From Ignelater luminosus (taxonomy: Eukaryota; Arthropoda; Insecta; Coleoptera; Elateridae), in assembly GCA_011009095.1 (NCBI GenBank), contig VTPC01000852.1:1-64000 (forward strand): DNA of 64,000 nt. Reading direction: 5' to 3'. Position numbers and translations under genes: made by a program. Each line of letters opens with the position of its first letter. Position 1 is the first letter of the stretch. Shown here piece after piece: positions 1-14,400 of the stretch. The notes under the pieces are model-generated. The model made no database searches and had not been told where the DNA came from. It was given only the letters and a program-made list of their open reading frames with translations.

Positions 1-3000
1 TCATTACGACATACGCAATACATTCCACTAACTTCCATTCCTGCATCGAACATTCTAGTCGTTTCATCAATTTATCAAGCAGCATCTTGAATGAATAAAA
101 TGTTGGGGATCTCTCTGTCTTATCTCTCCGAGTTTACGGCATTTTAAATATATGTCCTATCTGAATTTACATCTGTAATACATTAGATGGGTATCTATTG
201 AAAACCGTTATTCTTAAGTAATCCTTTAGAAAATCTCAATTACTTTCAGTTAGTTCTGTGAACGACTGTCATCTTGGGTACATAGCCGATTTTGATATAC
301 ACATGCAACATCATTCCTATTCCCGGTAGAAGGGAATCACAGGTCAGAAAAATTGTCTACACCTTAATGCCCAAAGTCGAGGAACTGAATAAACGGCACT
401 GTATTTAAAGTGAATGTTTTTATAAAATATCTAAACGCCTTTTGGGATACTTATTTCTACGGTGCTTCTGTGTACAGTCAAGCTAAAACGGATTTTTCTC
501 TATTTGGCGCAGTACTAAAAGGGCCTTCAAATTTAAACGAAAGAAATTCTTGAAAAGAGAACCAACAGACCTGAGAGGATCAGATTTGGTGTATCTACGT
601 AAGATGCCTTGGCATGTAGCCGCAGGTAAGAACATTGTCAGTTGAAAACAATCAAATTGCAAAATAACGACAATGTCTAAATTGCCAAAATGCTCAGCTA
701 GTCTATATGTTAGAAAGGGGATTCTTTCTAATAGATTAATGCAGGTTGCATTCGATTTGGTTTAGTTTTATCACCGCCTCCCTCTTACTAAAGGAGCCTT
801 TGCCTGTTTCTCCGGAACGCAAAGTTGTATCAACATGGGACTTTTGGTATATAAGATCGGTTGGGTCGATCTTTATTTGTTGTTCTGTATAAGTTTCCAT
901 ATCAATGAACATTTCAATCGATTGGAGGCCAAAAAATAAAGAATGTAAGCTAGTACAAAAACAGTAGAAGAGATTCAAGCTGTTAGTATAGGTTTACAGT
1001 TTTACTTGCATTTCAATAGAAAGAATTTCAGGAATTCAGAAATTTCTAGTCTGAAACCGGGGGACCAAATTCACCTCTTAACCCTCCCAGGGCGCTTATT
1101 TATCTATAAGTCATTAATTATAAAGCGGATACAGCTATACATAGAATTAAATAAGTTTTCAATTTAGTTATACATGACCGTACTTGTCATTTGAAAGGTT
1201 TGGGGTGATAGCTGTCAGTGTCAAAAAGAAGATTTTGTCATATTGTATCCCCATTGATAGTACTAAGGTTGACGTGTTTCAGGATTTTTTCAATTTTTCT
1301 AGTGTTTTGTACTACCACTATGACGGAGTATAAGACATTAAATCAGACGTTTCTTATTTGTCCCCTCTTTTGGTACAGTATTTTGTTGGTATTATTTTGA
1401 GTCAGTCATCTTCGATATTAAAATCTTCCTATTTAGGAAAGTAACTATAGCCTGGCTATTATTATTGAATGGTACAAACGAAAAGAAAGCTTCAATTGCT
1501 TTGGTGTCTAAACAACGGAAGCAACTGTTATTTATTTTTTATTTTGGGACATCTTTCTTGAGATTTTCACTTTCCCTTAATTCTTCAGTAAACAGATAAT
1601 ACAGTTTATCATCAGTATCTTAATGCGCGAATAAAGCGATTTGTTGAAATATGTATAACACGTGAGTTTTGTATATCGCACAATTGTCAGGATGCCAAAT
1701 CATTAAAGAAAAAGGATGAGATCAAAATATTATTCTTGCATTGAAATTATTATTTGCGGAAGAAGAACAAGTTTATTACAATTAGATTGTATGTAATTGC
1801 TGATTACTAATAAAGAGCATGTATTCTTTAAAAGAACTTAAGTTATAAACGTAGTTCCGGTCAATAAATTCGAATCGTAAAATGGAAGTTAATAACTAAC
1901 CTTATAAATAATACATAAATGCATTCTCATGTTCACAATAGACGATTCCCAGTACTATCACCAGCTAAAGCCATTCAACTGTTAAACATTACAAAGGAAA
2001 TCTCTGTTCAATAAAGTGGAAAACAATGCTGCTAAAAATATACACTTTTATAAAAATATCTCTTGGTAGGGATATTTTTTTTTTAAATTATCAACATGCA
2101 ATACGAAGATTCGGGTTAACTCATTAATGATCATGATCAGGATTAAAACTTTTACAAACATGAAACGCATTGGTGTATCTTGGAAGTTTTCGGAATCTGC
2201 AATAATAACGCAATATATCTCGAGGCGTTAACATATGTTAAGATGCACCAACAACTTTATATAAAAAGAAATAATATTAACACGATCCTCAATTTTAAAT
2301 GGCACAAGAAAAGTAAATTGCCTAAAACAGCTCTTTAACTGTATTTTTAAGGAGATTATTGACCATCTGTTGTTTTTAATAAAGACGACGAGATCTTATT
2401 TATTGCTTGGCATTTTGGGTGTCTTTTGTTTTAGGAACGACTTATAGTAACGTTACTACTCCGATGATGCTATTGCATGCTCTATACTAAACGTATAAAT
2501 TGTAAGCGGTCCACAGGCAATTATTATTAGAAATGAATGAATGATTATAGATTGTTACTTTTTAAGACAATTCTTTACGTGAAGGAATTACAATCAAATA
2601 TTTAAAAAAATACTTTTGGTTTTCTCATTTGTTTTGCGTAATGAATGAAATTGTTTGTCAGATTTCGAGGTTAACGACTGCATGTGCACAACAAACTATT
2701 TCCACTTCTATTGTTTTTTATGTTGTGATTGATTATGGATTTATGATCATTTAGAATTAATTAACCTCCAAACACATATTTTTCGAGTTACTCAATCGAA
2801 AAGATTAATTTAACTAAAATATTTTGATGTATTTTTGGCGATTGAAATCTGCACCTCAAGCTCGTTAGTTCACCGAACCTCTGTTTGGTAAAATTCCATT
2901 TGAATCCTGGAAACTTTCCGCTTCTTTTTTAAGCAAGTACATCCTTTGATTTATTTCTTCTTCTCTTTTCACGAAGTAACCTTTTATAACTAAATAGGTA

Positions 3001-6000
3001 GTGCATTTGGTGTTCTGTATTATTTTACTTGTGGTTCAGTAGGTGTTAATACATTCAACCTTAAACGTGTCTAAATCGGTGTGTTTACTACTTACTATAG
3101 AATAGCTTCTAACTATAAAACTTAGAATAAAATTAATGAAAATAGTTACATACATTTTCCATTTTCTTTTTTTTTAGCTATAATTTCCTTATTTCTAGGA
3201 ACTTCCTAGTTTGGAAAGTTTTCTGTAAAGACATTTTTTGTGTAGTAACCGTGCAGTGTTAACAAGCTAAGAATGGTTAATTTTATAAGACTGTCTTAGC
3301 TGCAACCGAACTTAGTTTTGTATTTGGACTACTAATTTATTTCTTTTTAAATTTGGGCACCGACTACTAAAGTCATATGATTCCATGGATTTGATTCCAG
3401 ACTAGAACGCACGAGGCTCGAATTCATGTCGGTTTGTGCCATTTATACTATGAAAAGGGGCAAGTGTCATCACCGTTACACCCGGGCCAATTAATGATTT
3501 ATTGTAGATATCAATTACTAAAATATAAACAAAACAATGAGTTTTGTGTGCAGAACTATTTTTTACTGTTGCTATAATAGATTCATCATTTATTATAAAA
3601 CACTTATCGAAGTGCCACTTTCATGAAAGCTTTCGTTCTTCTATCCAACTTGCGTTTGTTCCCTTCTTTTCCTTTTTCTATTTTCATGCAGTTTTTTCCG
3701 TTGCAGCTATCGTGTCGAAGTTTTCTTATACAATGTGATTGACAACATGTGTGATATGTATTGTTAAGCTACCTATGATATAAACAAGTACTAAGCAATA
3801 ATCTGATAAATAAATAACTACATATATTAATATTGAACTTTTTTACTCAATATGGTTTCCTCTATCACCAGTTTTGATTTGGTACACGTGTCGTGAATTA
3901 CCCTGTATCTACATACATCTTCCTTTCCTAACCTAACCCACTCAAAGCATCAACGTGTATAGTTACTTGTTGCTAGATGCTGCTTTCGTTTCCTACTGGC
4001 TTGCGTCTTATTATTTTCCAGTAAAAAAACGACTGAGTTTCAAGTTTGTTAAAAAATTGTATTATAGGTCTTTTTGCGAGTGGAGTTATAACATGGCAAT
4101 CTGATTTTCCAGTAAATTTGAATTTTAATTGTTCTTTATTCTAAGATAATGCGTCTTTTAAATTCTCTTCATTATTATTGGTGACAGAAATTATATTACC
4201 ATTATGGGAAGATTGGAGGTTATGAAACAAGCAAAAATTTTATCATGACATTTTGTCCTAAAACCAATAATAAAATGTTTATTTATCCTTTTGTAAACCC
4301 AATTCGGGGACTTGCTGTATTATTAAGTAATTACAACAAACCAGCTACTACTAAAATAATCCGAATCCACGTTCCTAATTATAAAAGTTAACTGAAATTA
4401 ATTGACGGTTATATATACCACTAGCAAAATGCTCATTATCTACCAGATTTCAAATGAATCTCTACTTTATTTCCTTCATGTACCTGTTATTAATGATCAT
4501 GATCATTATTTGATTTGAATATAAATTGTTACAAATCAATTTAGCATGCAATTTTCACAACTATCAACTAATAAAATATAGAATTAAAATTACTGTAATT
4601 ATCTCTGTCATTTAATTAATAGAAAATATTCATTGCATATTGAATATGCCACGCTTCGATACCGACGCTATGCACGTAGTAATCATAATAAATTATCACA
4701 ATCGGAATGATGATGTTTACATTATCCTAAATCTTGTAAGTGAACTTTAATTAAAAAAAAATTTAACTGAATAATTACCAATTCTGAATAAACTAAACTA
4801 TTAACATACCAAACTGTCTTTCAGTTATCAAAGCATCTAACATTAAGACTGCAGATATAACAAAAGAAAAGATTAAGCTCTTTTATGATCATTCAAAGGT
4901 TTTATTCAAATAGCTTTTTCCAAAATTCACTTAGTAAACAATTACAAGATATTGTTGTTCCGCCTATGGCGGATGATGAGAGGACCAAGAAGAAACTTCT
5001 GCCTTCCCTCTTCTGTGTTCTACATATAATAATACAAAAGAGGAAAAAATCAAGGCTTTCTCCTTTGCATTTTCTGTTGAGCTTCTTCTTGTACATTTCT
5101 TGGTGATTTGGGAATTGGACATATTGTGCCGATGTTTTTCTGTTGGTTGTTTGTGTGTTTTCTGTAGGTTCTGCTTACTTCAATTGTGTAACCCCTTTTA
5201 CTTTTGTTGGGATCTCACCATTATTCTTTGCCTTACTACCAGTAACACTTTTTAGAGTTTTTCATTAACAGCCTTCTATTTCTACAAAGATGTAGTATAA
5301 GGACCCTGGTTTTTTGGTTTGGTATCAGGAAGAATTTATTTTAGTTTGAACAACGTTGACATTATGGACACTATTCAAGTTAGGAACTATATCCATATTA
5401 TAAGTTATTTGAGACTTTCCAAACAAAATGATTTTTAGAATCAAGCAGCTAGAATCTAGAACTAAAGCTAGAATCTAAATAAAACTTATTTTTTCCTGTA
5501 TTCGTTTTCATTTAAAGCCACTTGGTGGTAAATATAAGCAGTGAAGGCAGGTTATCCACAACAATAACGTAACAGTTTCCTTGGTCGTAAACATAACCAA
5601 ATTGTTCTAAAGCAATTTTTTCTTCTAATATCTTTTAAGATTTTACAGATACTTGATAATGTTTAAAGATGCTAACCACAAAACCAAAATTGAATAAAAT
5701 TATAGGTACGTGTAAAGCTGATCGTGTTTTAAAATAAAAATTAATTAAATTACATATTTGGAGTGAAATAACTGAAGCAGTTGATATTATTAATAAACAA
5801 ATAAAACATTTTTTTATTTCAGTTTCATTGCTGTGCGATATTTCACATTTTAAATTTAGCCTAATTATTCTTTATTGCCCAATGCATAAAACCTGGCGTT
5901 CTATCAATTATCATCAAATAGTTCTGACAGCTGACAAATATTATGTATCAGTTGTTATTTCGTACACTTTTCGTTCGCCAGTTCTATCAGCAAACACATG

Positions 6001-7690
6001 TCTATTTTAATTTTTATAATTCGTTTTTTTATTCACAAAGAATGCAGAATTAATTTAATTGCGTAAAATTTAAGAAATTAATTAACAAAACAATACAATT
6101 TTAGTGCTACTTTTCCACCCTATTAAATGTACTTTTGACCTACTTTTAACAAACTTTTTACTCCCTACCTACAGCAATCCTCTTCCCTTATTAAGAACTG
6201 ACCGAGCAAATCAGATTTTTCATTAATTTTCGATTGAACTACCTGATATAACAGGACTAATCAAAGCTAGTATAAAATTAGCATAGTCACTGCTTGTAAC
6301 TTCAATTTAAAATGTAAAAAGCATCCGTTGGATTGCATGAAACAAGTGTATGGCTTCGAGATAAGATCTAATTTTTTCTTTTAGACTGACAACTTGTCAC
6401 GAAAATTTGACGGGTTTTGTTGACCAAAGTAGGTTTACGATCTAGAATTTTTATAATTTCTATGATACCTTTGAAATTATTTCATTGCCTATTTTAATGA
6501 TTTATGTTTAATCTACGAAGTGTGAAGTGTAATAAAAGCGAGTTTTAAATACGGAGCACAAGTTATAAAGTTTTGGTTTTATGATCATCGTAAAATACAT
6601 ACGGATTCAAGATTTTTTCATGTTTGTTATTAATTAAACACAAGGGAAAGCCTTTCAGGAAGCCATGTCAAGAAACTTGTGTATCTTTGATAATTAAAAT
6701 GTAAGATTATGTGTTATGTGTTATTAATGAAATGAAATAAGAAAATAAACAAAGGTAGCAATATTTAACATATTATGTTGTTAAAAAATCAGAAAATAGC
6801 CTCTCAAATCAGAAATATAGAAACTGTTACAAGTCCACACTGTTAATCGACCTAGACGTGTTACTAACAAATGATGTTTATCTACCGTGAAATCATAGGT
6901 AGTAGTATCTTTATTACTGCCAAATCGCAAATTGTAATATCTATTTCATCACATTTTATTTACAACAAAATTTTAGAAACTTTATAATTACCGAATACCG
7001 AAACAGAACTAAAAGTCTTGATATGACTGGTGAAATTTGTATATTCACTATAATAAACTACCATGACTATTAGTCAACTTTTTTGAATGTTATAAAAATA
7101 TTGTCTAGCCTCAGTAGTTGAACGGGTGGATGACCTTGAAAATGCTTGAAAACACATGACAGGATTTGGCTATGCGATGAGTAGCTACTGTGTTGTTGCA
7201 ACGACAGTCATGTTTTAGTGTTTTAATTATCATCTGTTTACCAAAAAGCAAAAAGTGCGCTTTCGTGGTTTTAGCTCAAAACTTCTAGTTTGTTTCAGAT
7301 ACCTAGATAAAATGTGACTTAAGGTAAGTCTCAACCATCAACGATATTGCAAATTGCACCTAGTTTATTAGAAGAAAACTTTCTTTTGATTATCTGTAAA
7401 GCAAAAGCAGAAATTTTTTTTTAGTCAAAAGTCTAAAAATATTTTTTCATATCTTTTCTTATGGTTAAGGCTCATTCAATTTGTCGCCGAGCTTCAATGG
7501 CTGCTTTTTGCTATGATCAAAGCCAAAACTAGTTTTGAACTGGGAAGATAAAGTTCTGTCCGATCAGATGAGGAAGGTTAAAATCGGGGTTTCTGATTCG
7601 AGAATTCCCAAGAAAGCTTTTAGAAATGTGATGTTTCGAGTCCCGGATATAGCAGTTTGAGATATGACCCTTCTGGCTTAATTTAATTTA
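1..7690. other. AT-rich non-coding DNA, no gene recognised
   Basis: I see no coding region with recognisable protein character on either strand; the open frames here are short and have the low-complexity composition expected by chance in AT-rich DNA. The palindrome TAATGATCATGATCATTA lies near 4491-4508, with a partial match near 2125. A cluster of thymines ending in CAG near 5810-5821 resembles a splice acceptor, but the frame after it looks random. The stretch is best described as intergenic or intronic. Confidence 0.6.
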
Positions 7691-7699
7691 AAGAACATG

Positions 7700-7880
7700 A
7701 AAACATCTTTTACCACCAAAGCAATCTGAAGGAGCGCAGCTCATCGTAGACAAACGGGATTCACTGCCTTATTGCTTTCGCAGATGCACGGGGTCTCTCT
7801 GCTGGTTTCCTCCGCTTGAGATATCTCAGGACTTCAGTCGGATATCGAACCCACGCGACCTTTGAATTGCTAGCCGGTAA
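7700..7880 (-). repeat. possible tRNA-derived SINE fragment
   Basis: On the minus strand this moderately GC-rich patch contains GGTTCGATATCC (plus-strand positions about 7838-7850), close to the RNA polymerase III B-box consensus, with a flanking pair of strands that can form most of a T-arm stem. An A-box-like GGCTAGCAATT precedes it by an unusually short distance. The patch is clearly richer in GC than its surroundings. It may be a degenerate SINE head; I cannot delimit its ends or find a second copy, and chance resemblance is possible. Confidence 0.25.
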
Positions 7881-8005
7881 TAATAAGTTTTTGAGGTTGT
7901 CTCTGATTTTGGAAATTACCGGAGATCACACGGGGATTAAAAAATGACCAAGACTCAGAAATTGGCAATTTCGTTATTTCCATTATGAGCTAATTTATTG
8001 TTAAG

Positions 8006-8128
8006 ATCTCCATGTTGGTTTTCGTGAGTGATGACGCTTCCCTATTGCAAACATTGGATATGGAACACGTAATAGAGAGTATGAGGCAACTCTTCAACAC
8101 TCTTGAAGCGCTTCAAATTACCAGTCAG
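8006..8128 (+). CDS. candidate internal exon of an unidentified host gene
   Basis: A 41-codon frame begins just after an AG at 8004-8005 and ends at CAG followed by GTAAAA (donor GT at 8129-8130). Its translation includes VSDDASLLQTLDMEHVIES and then MRQLFNTLEALQITSQ, an amphipathic acidic sequence more protein-like than the chance frames around it. The region before the acceptor is T-rich. An in-frame stop (TAA 7991-7993) lies upstream and another soon after the donor, so the open part coincides with the splice-site interval. I do not recognise the protein. If real, it implies a + strand host gene whose introns fill this part of the window; a fortuitous open frame is the alternative. Confidence 0.35.
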
Positions 8129-8130
8129 GT

Positions 8131-10815
8131 AAAAATCTTCCTTTAACTTCTGCAATTTTGCTGTCGATTCATTTGCTTATTAAGATAATTTAGTTCACAA
8201 ATAGAAATAAAGGAGAACAATGTTTCTGGTTTTTTAGTCAAAGGTATCAAATATTTTTAGGAATATTAAACGAGCTTTGTTATTGAAATCAAATTTAGCT
8301 CACAAGTTGACTAAGCAATCTTTATTTAGTTTACAAAATGATTGTATTAAATATTGTAAAAAATTTTAAAATAAAGCTAAGACATTTTAGTTACGGAGCA
8401 CAGTATTTGTTCTTTGATATTGAGTTTTGTGCATAACAGATAAAATACGGTAGATACATCTTTTTATAAACTAAACAATTGAATAAAATACGTTTTAGTG
8501 GTATCGTAACTTACCATCTAGCATTTTGGTAAAATAGTTTGATTAAACCTAGTTGTGCAGAAATACTGATAAATATTATATGCAGCATTTGCAAGCCTGA
8601 ATTTTAATGAATCTAAGTTTTAGTGTGATATATTGTAGTTGTTACGCTCAACTCATGATTAGATTTACAAGCTCAGAATTTCAGTACAGTGTCACTTACT
8701 GTTTCAATAAAGTCCCATAAATTCTTTTAATTTTGTATTTGTTATCGTAGTAATTAAATAATTGTTCTTAATACTTTGGTTATCAATAAACCCAAATATT
8801 AAAGCTTTCTTCCAAACAGAAGTTACCAAATAAGTTGACTAGGTACCTAATAGTAATTGGCAGTCATCAAAGTCACTTGAGAATAACATAGCCTAAACAA
8901 GCAGCTGAAGTTTCTTTTGATAAGTACACTTAGAGTTAGGCATAACTCGAAAGCTTGTTAAAATGAAGAATATATGTTAGTCACCTTGTAAGATATGTAA
9001 ATTTTATACCAAGTGCTTATAGACCTTCCCATCTTCTGTGAGCGCTTAATTACGTACAATAAATTGCCTACATTAAACATACCAGACTTAAGCCAATTTA
9101 AAGAAAAAAATATGAATACAAATAACAAGAAAATTAAATGACGAATTTAAGATTAATTTACCTTATAATAAAAAAAAAACTTTCAAATTAACCTTATTAA
9201 GAACACAAAACAAAGACGTATTCCATTTCGACAACTTTGCAGTAAACTCTAATTAACCGTTAAATTATTCAGTTACTTTTAAGGTGCGCGAGCGGTAGAA
9301 GAATTGGTGTTATTTTTAATTAATAAGTATTTGGTGTCCACTAAAAAGAGATTCGAGAATGATTTATTTATTAGTTTATTTTCTCATTACAGAAAAAATT
9401 TTAATGGCGAGCTTCATGTTCTTCAATTAAAAATTGAAATATTATGATAATGAATTCAGAGGGAAAGAACAAACATGATAATAATAATAATAATAATAAT
9501 AATAAATTATTAATTACCTTTTTATAAATAAAATATGGAACATCTCTGCATAAGAATAAACTTTATGTTTAGATAAACAACTTTTGAATACGTATTTGCA
9601 TTTATACGAGATAACTTTGCATATTAGAACATGGTCCGGATACAAAACTAGAAATTCTATTGTTGTTTAACATTTTATGTATTTGCCCTCAAATTTAGGA
9701 ATACATTGTGCTGACTAAAATATTTTTAAAGTAAAACACGTAACTCTGTGGTTAGTAATACGAAAATAAAAAATATATTCATAAGAACGTGCTGATCGTG
9801 CACCTGATGCATTCAACCAAGCGTATCCCATGCTTTAGCTATACCTAGATTCTTTATTTTGGATACATCTCTTAATATTTATTATTAATAGAACAAATGT
9901 TCTATAAACTACTAATATTTACCTAAAAGACTGTAAACAAGGTAAAATGAATTCTTTAGGAAATTACAATAATTCATAGATAGTAGCTAGCGCATATGCG
10001 TCTAGAAATACCATGAACATTTTGTAAATTCTTAAACTAGTTTTACATCGCAATATATTCTTTCAATCGAAAATTTATGTTACGTAATTGATATCTAGAT
10101 TCCTTTTAGGGTTATAAAAGTTGATTTAATGAAAATTACACGTACTGAAATTATATATTATGAATTTCAATTGTACCAACACTGCATTCGTTTAAATGAT
10201 TCTTGATACAGCTTCGATATAAACTACTTTTAATTGACATGATACTTACATTCCTTGGTTTACACAGTTTTCATTCATGCAGTGAATCCGTAAAGTTTGG
10301 AATAATGACAATAAATCGGTAATTACGATTTTTTGGAAAATCACTGATACAGGCATAGTCGATTTTTAATTTCTTGGTCATATTGAAAAAAGTTATGACG
10401 TCATCTGTTTTGTTTTTATTAAATTATCACCTAACATTTTTCACGTATTTTTCGATAGCTCTAGTAGTTTTCTTTCTGGTAACAAAAAGCTTGTCATAGG
10501 TTATATATCAAAACAGAATGTTCTAAATATTTACATTTAGGTCACTTAGGTACTGTTTGAAAGTAACGAATGAAACAAACCAACAGTAGTAGTGAATCTT
10601 TATTGGACAGTGTTATAACTGAACAGCCAAAAACCCAAAAAGACATTTCTTTAAATCCAGAAAAATCTAAACAATAAGCCTTTTATTAGAACTGATAAGT
10701 AGGAGCTATGTAAACAAACTGATTTACATATAACCAGACAGTCAAACGGCACTCAAGGTTTTTCAGAGGAAAAGAGTGACGTCAAAACACGTAATAGAAT
10801 GCCTTTGTACGCAAT
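8131..10815. other. AT-rich non-coding DNA
   Basis: Nothing coding is recognisable. The only distinct structure is the ATA microsatellite at 9478-9505. The last 250 bases may already belong to the degraded LINE that follows, but no protein motif shows this. Confidence 0.6.
9478..9505. repeat. (ATA)n microsatellite
   Basis: About nine uninterrupted ATA units. A similar shorter run of TAA lies at 19582-19603. Confidence 0.9.
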
Positions 10816-10819
10816 GCAC

Positions 10820-11410
10820 CCTGGCAGACCAAGGTACTCAAACCGATTTGTATACTAGGGCATAGTGGACATGAAGGCAACAAAGAAGCCGATCGTTTAG
10901 CTAAACTGGAATCAGAAAACTCATTTTTTTGAACCAATGCCGACTCTAGGAATACTTAAGTGTTTCCCTACAGAAGCTATAATCACAGTGATCAAAGAAC
11001 AACAAAGACAGACAGGGAGATCTATTCATAAATGGACCGTCCACGAAAAGAGCTGAGAAGCTCTATGTAATGAACAGAACTCAGCTAAAAACCATAGTAG
11101 GGTTACTCATAAGCCATCTCTTTGTGAGGAATCACCTCCACAATATTAAACCGTTTAAAGGTAATTCAGGCTGCAGGCTAAATATATCTTACGCCAGTTC
11201 GAGGCGCTGTCGCGTCGAGGATTTGTTGCAACGAAACCGAAGGACTTTAGTCTCTACTCGATTAAGAATCTATGTTGCCTGATTGAAAGCACAAGGTTGC
11301 TAGAGTGGAGCTAGAACTAACTGGGGAAGCACAAAAAGCCTTTATGGCTGCAGTGCATCATGGTATATTAGACAGGTCTCAGGCTCTATAATAAAGCTAA
11401 TAAAAGCGAG
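10820..11410 (+). pseudogene. LINE ORF2 3' remnant: RNase H and C-terminal domain
   Basis: Near 10858 the sequence reads GHSGHEGNKEADRLAKLES, the characteristic final block of the RNase H domain carried by I/Jockey-group non-LTR retrotransposons (family consensus GHSGxxGNxxAD). About 140 bases later (11070 on) comes RTQLKTIVGLLISHLFVRNHL, matching the conserved post-RNase H block of the same ORF2 proteins, and near 11310-11390 the end LTGEAQKAFMAAVHHGI is still readable. The pieces lie in different frames with stops between them, so this is an inactive, 5'-truncated copy. AATAAA-like motifs follow near 11390-11400. The reverse transcriptase is absent. The LINE class is secure; the exact clade is not. 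Confidence 0.75.
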
Positions 11411-14400
11411 ACAATTTGAAAATGAACAGTCAGTTGATAACGGATTTTAAGTTAAAAATATCAGTGCGAGTCTCACTAGTAAATTCTGATACTAATAAAT
11501 TGATAACCGCAAAGAGCTAACTAGAAAGACCAAGATTGATAATTTGTCTAGTAGTTTAGAAGATGCTCACGGTATTCAGAACAAGTAGAAGATCTGAGGT
11601 TTTAAACAAACAATTAAAATGAAGGTAATCTTACGATGTAAAACTGACTATCACACCATCTAATACAAAAACAAGTTCGATTCCGGAACTAAGAAAGGAA
11701 TGAAAAGAAAAGTCATCGTGTTCCATACTCCCATTATGAACGAGCTGCTTTAGGAGCTCAAAAGCTCCTTTCCAGCCGAGAGAGAATATGTATTTTTAGA
11801 AATTTTCTTTACTTTGTCTTTTGGTAGCCTCCTGGATTGAGGAAAATGTTTATTTTTAGAATAAGAATTATTTAAATTCATAGAAATTGTTATTTTGATA
11901 TTCACGTAAACTACAAAGAAAAACCACGGAAAGTCTTGGTGAGTATTGCTGTATTATTTACTATTTAAATTTATTTAATATTTAAGTTTAATATTTAAAA
12001 CTGTTCTCATAACTTTCTGCAATTATTCTCCAATCCTTTTTTATCTAATGGGTTTTGAAATTCCGTCCAATGCCTTGGCCATAAAATACGATAATCGTTC
12101 ATCTTGCAGTAATTGCATTTCCGAAACGGCTAATAATCCCTAATCTACCTCGGAAAAGATTTTATTCTGTTATATTTATTGCCATTGAAAACACTTATTA
12201 ATCTTTATTCATTTAACTTATCCAGTCTAAAGATTTGAAGATTTTACTGAGGCGAAGCTACTTGTGGAGCAGTGTCTTAGAAGTTAGCAGCAGAAAAGGT
12301 CTGTACACCTTTCTTTTTTGGGAATTTTCACAGAATTAATTTGCGAAAGCTACGAAAGGAAATGCTTCAGTTGTTCGTCAGACTAGAGGTGGGTAACCCG
12401 AATCAATTCTCAAATATTTGTGTTTACGATTCCTGACTCACTTTAATTCACATCGTGAATAATGCATGATGACCCAACGGTTACAACCAATTTAATTTAA
12501 GATTTTTATTTATTTATTTTTGTCTGAGTTCAGAATTCGTAATGTGAGATACATGACTTCTTCACATTGTTTAAAGGTATTTCATTTATAACTGGTAAAC
12601 GATTGACTTCTGAATTTTTTCTGGGTTCGTGTTCAATTGTTTTAAAATGGTCGAGCTTCCCCGGTATTTTAGAAATTTGATAAACAAGTTGGCCGTTTTC
12701 AGGGTACAGTCATTTACTCTTTTTTGCAGTGCAGTGAAAAATGAAAATTTAACAAAAGTTCAGGGGTGACCAAAATCTGATTTCTCAAAATATCTTAATC
12801 AACCTACCCCATTCATATATTGTCATTATGAATTATTGCCTGCAAAAAAAGTCCCATACCGATCAGAAGGTATCTCTCTCCAAATACGGGGTTGGCAATG
12901 AAAAAACAGGAAAAACCAAACTTTAGCTACAGCAATCTTCTTTAAAGTGGCTTCCAACGCATACTCGAATCTTGTGGCGTTCGACAGATGTTTAGCTGGA
13001 ATTGAAGATCATCTTTTGTTCTTTTACCGGGAAATTTTTCTGTAGAGAAAACTTTGAATGACTTCCTATTTACAGATCGCAAAGCCCGACTCCCATATCT
13101 TTTCCGTTACTGAGAAAACAATTTTTCAATTTTGCTTATTTCTTGGCGACCTTTAGGACCTCTAGTGGTGAAGCCTGGAAAGATAAGAAACTTGTTTCAC
13201 TGTTTTATGAACCTTTCCTAAGTAGAACAAAACTCCGAAGTTCCCATTTCAATATCTTTCAAAAATCCAATTTGGATCTCTATTGGTGGACACCTATGGA
13301 CCAAATTTGATCAGAGAGAAAAAGAAAGAAAATTCTCGCCGTTTCAAGACATCCTAATGCACGTTGAGATCACTTTTGCAGTCTGACGTAAGGATTGAAT
13401 TGATATGTTCAGCAGAGTTTTTTCTTTTGATTTGAACTACAACTTCGCCCAAACAGCAAAACAGAGTATTTTGTCGCTCACGAATTATGGATTTAAAGAA
13501 ATCGTGTAACCGACATATCGAACTTTGAGCTCAGCAAAAGCGCTTATTTTACCCAACCTTAAAAAATTCCTTAGGGAATAAACTCGTTTGGTTAGATATT
13601 ACCTATTGCTGAAAAATCTCATTTTAGAATTCTCACACTTCATTTCGAGGCACTGTGCAATTACCAAATTTATATTGAGTACAATACTTTCTTTTATTGT
13701 CTGTTTTTTTGGATATTAGAAGAAATTTAATTTTGTTCATAACATTAAACGAACAAATATTAATACATTGCGTTACATTCTCTAGATATATGTTTGGTGA
13801 TAATTATCATTATTCAACACTTCCAGGATGTTATGATAAATTTATGTAACGTCCTCCTTGTTTCTAAAAGTTTGTTAACACGGCACGTGAAATTTCAAAC
13901 ATTTAACGCATTTCACATGACATCATCTATTCTGTTTCTTTCGTGCAGGACATATTTACAATTTTATATACTTCTAGAGTCAAAGAAGGGGCTAGTCCAT
14001 CAAAAGTCAATTTAAAAAGTTGACCTACACGTAAACTTTTGTTTTTCAAAGCCTCCTTGATTTTTTATTCTCGATCATTTGAGCTTGACCTAGCTAATTG
14101 TTACAGTTAATTGTAAGCAGTGACAAGCGTTAGATTTTATTTTATCAGAATTCAAATCCGTTATAACAAAATAATTTACATGTATTTAATAAGTTAAAAC
14201 GCCCAATTATCTTTTGAAATGTCAAGTTTTAATATTGATATTAATCTGTAATCTGCAATATCAATCAAATTGACTAAAATTAGAGCAGTCACATTGTAAA
14301 TTGATAATTTCCTTTGCGTATTAGATTTTAAACGAATATATTATTATGGTAACCTCTAACAATAAAGCATGTTTGAAAAGCAGCAGTCGATAAGATCTAA

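Noticed and set aside
3361..3500. GAGGCTCGAATTC resembling a Pol III B-box
   Set aside because: No A-box at the right distance and no tRNA fold; single short match.
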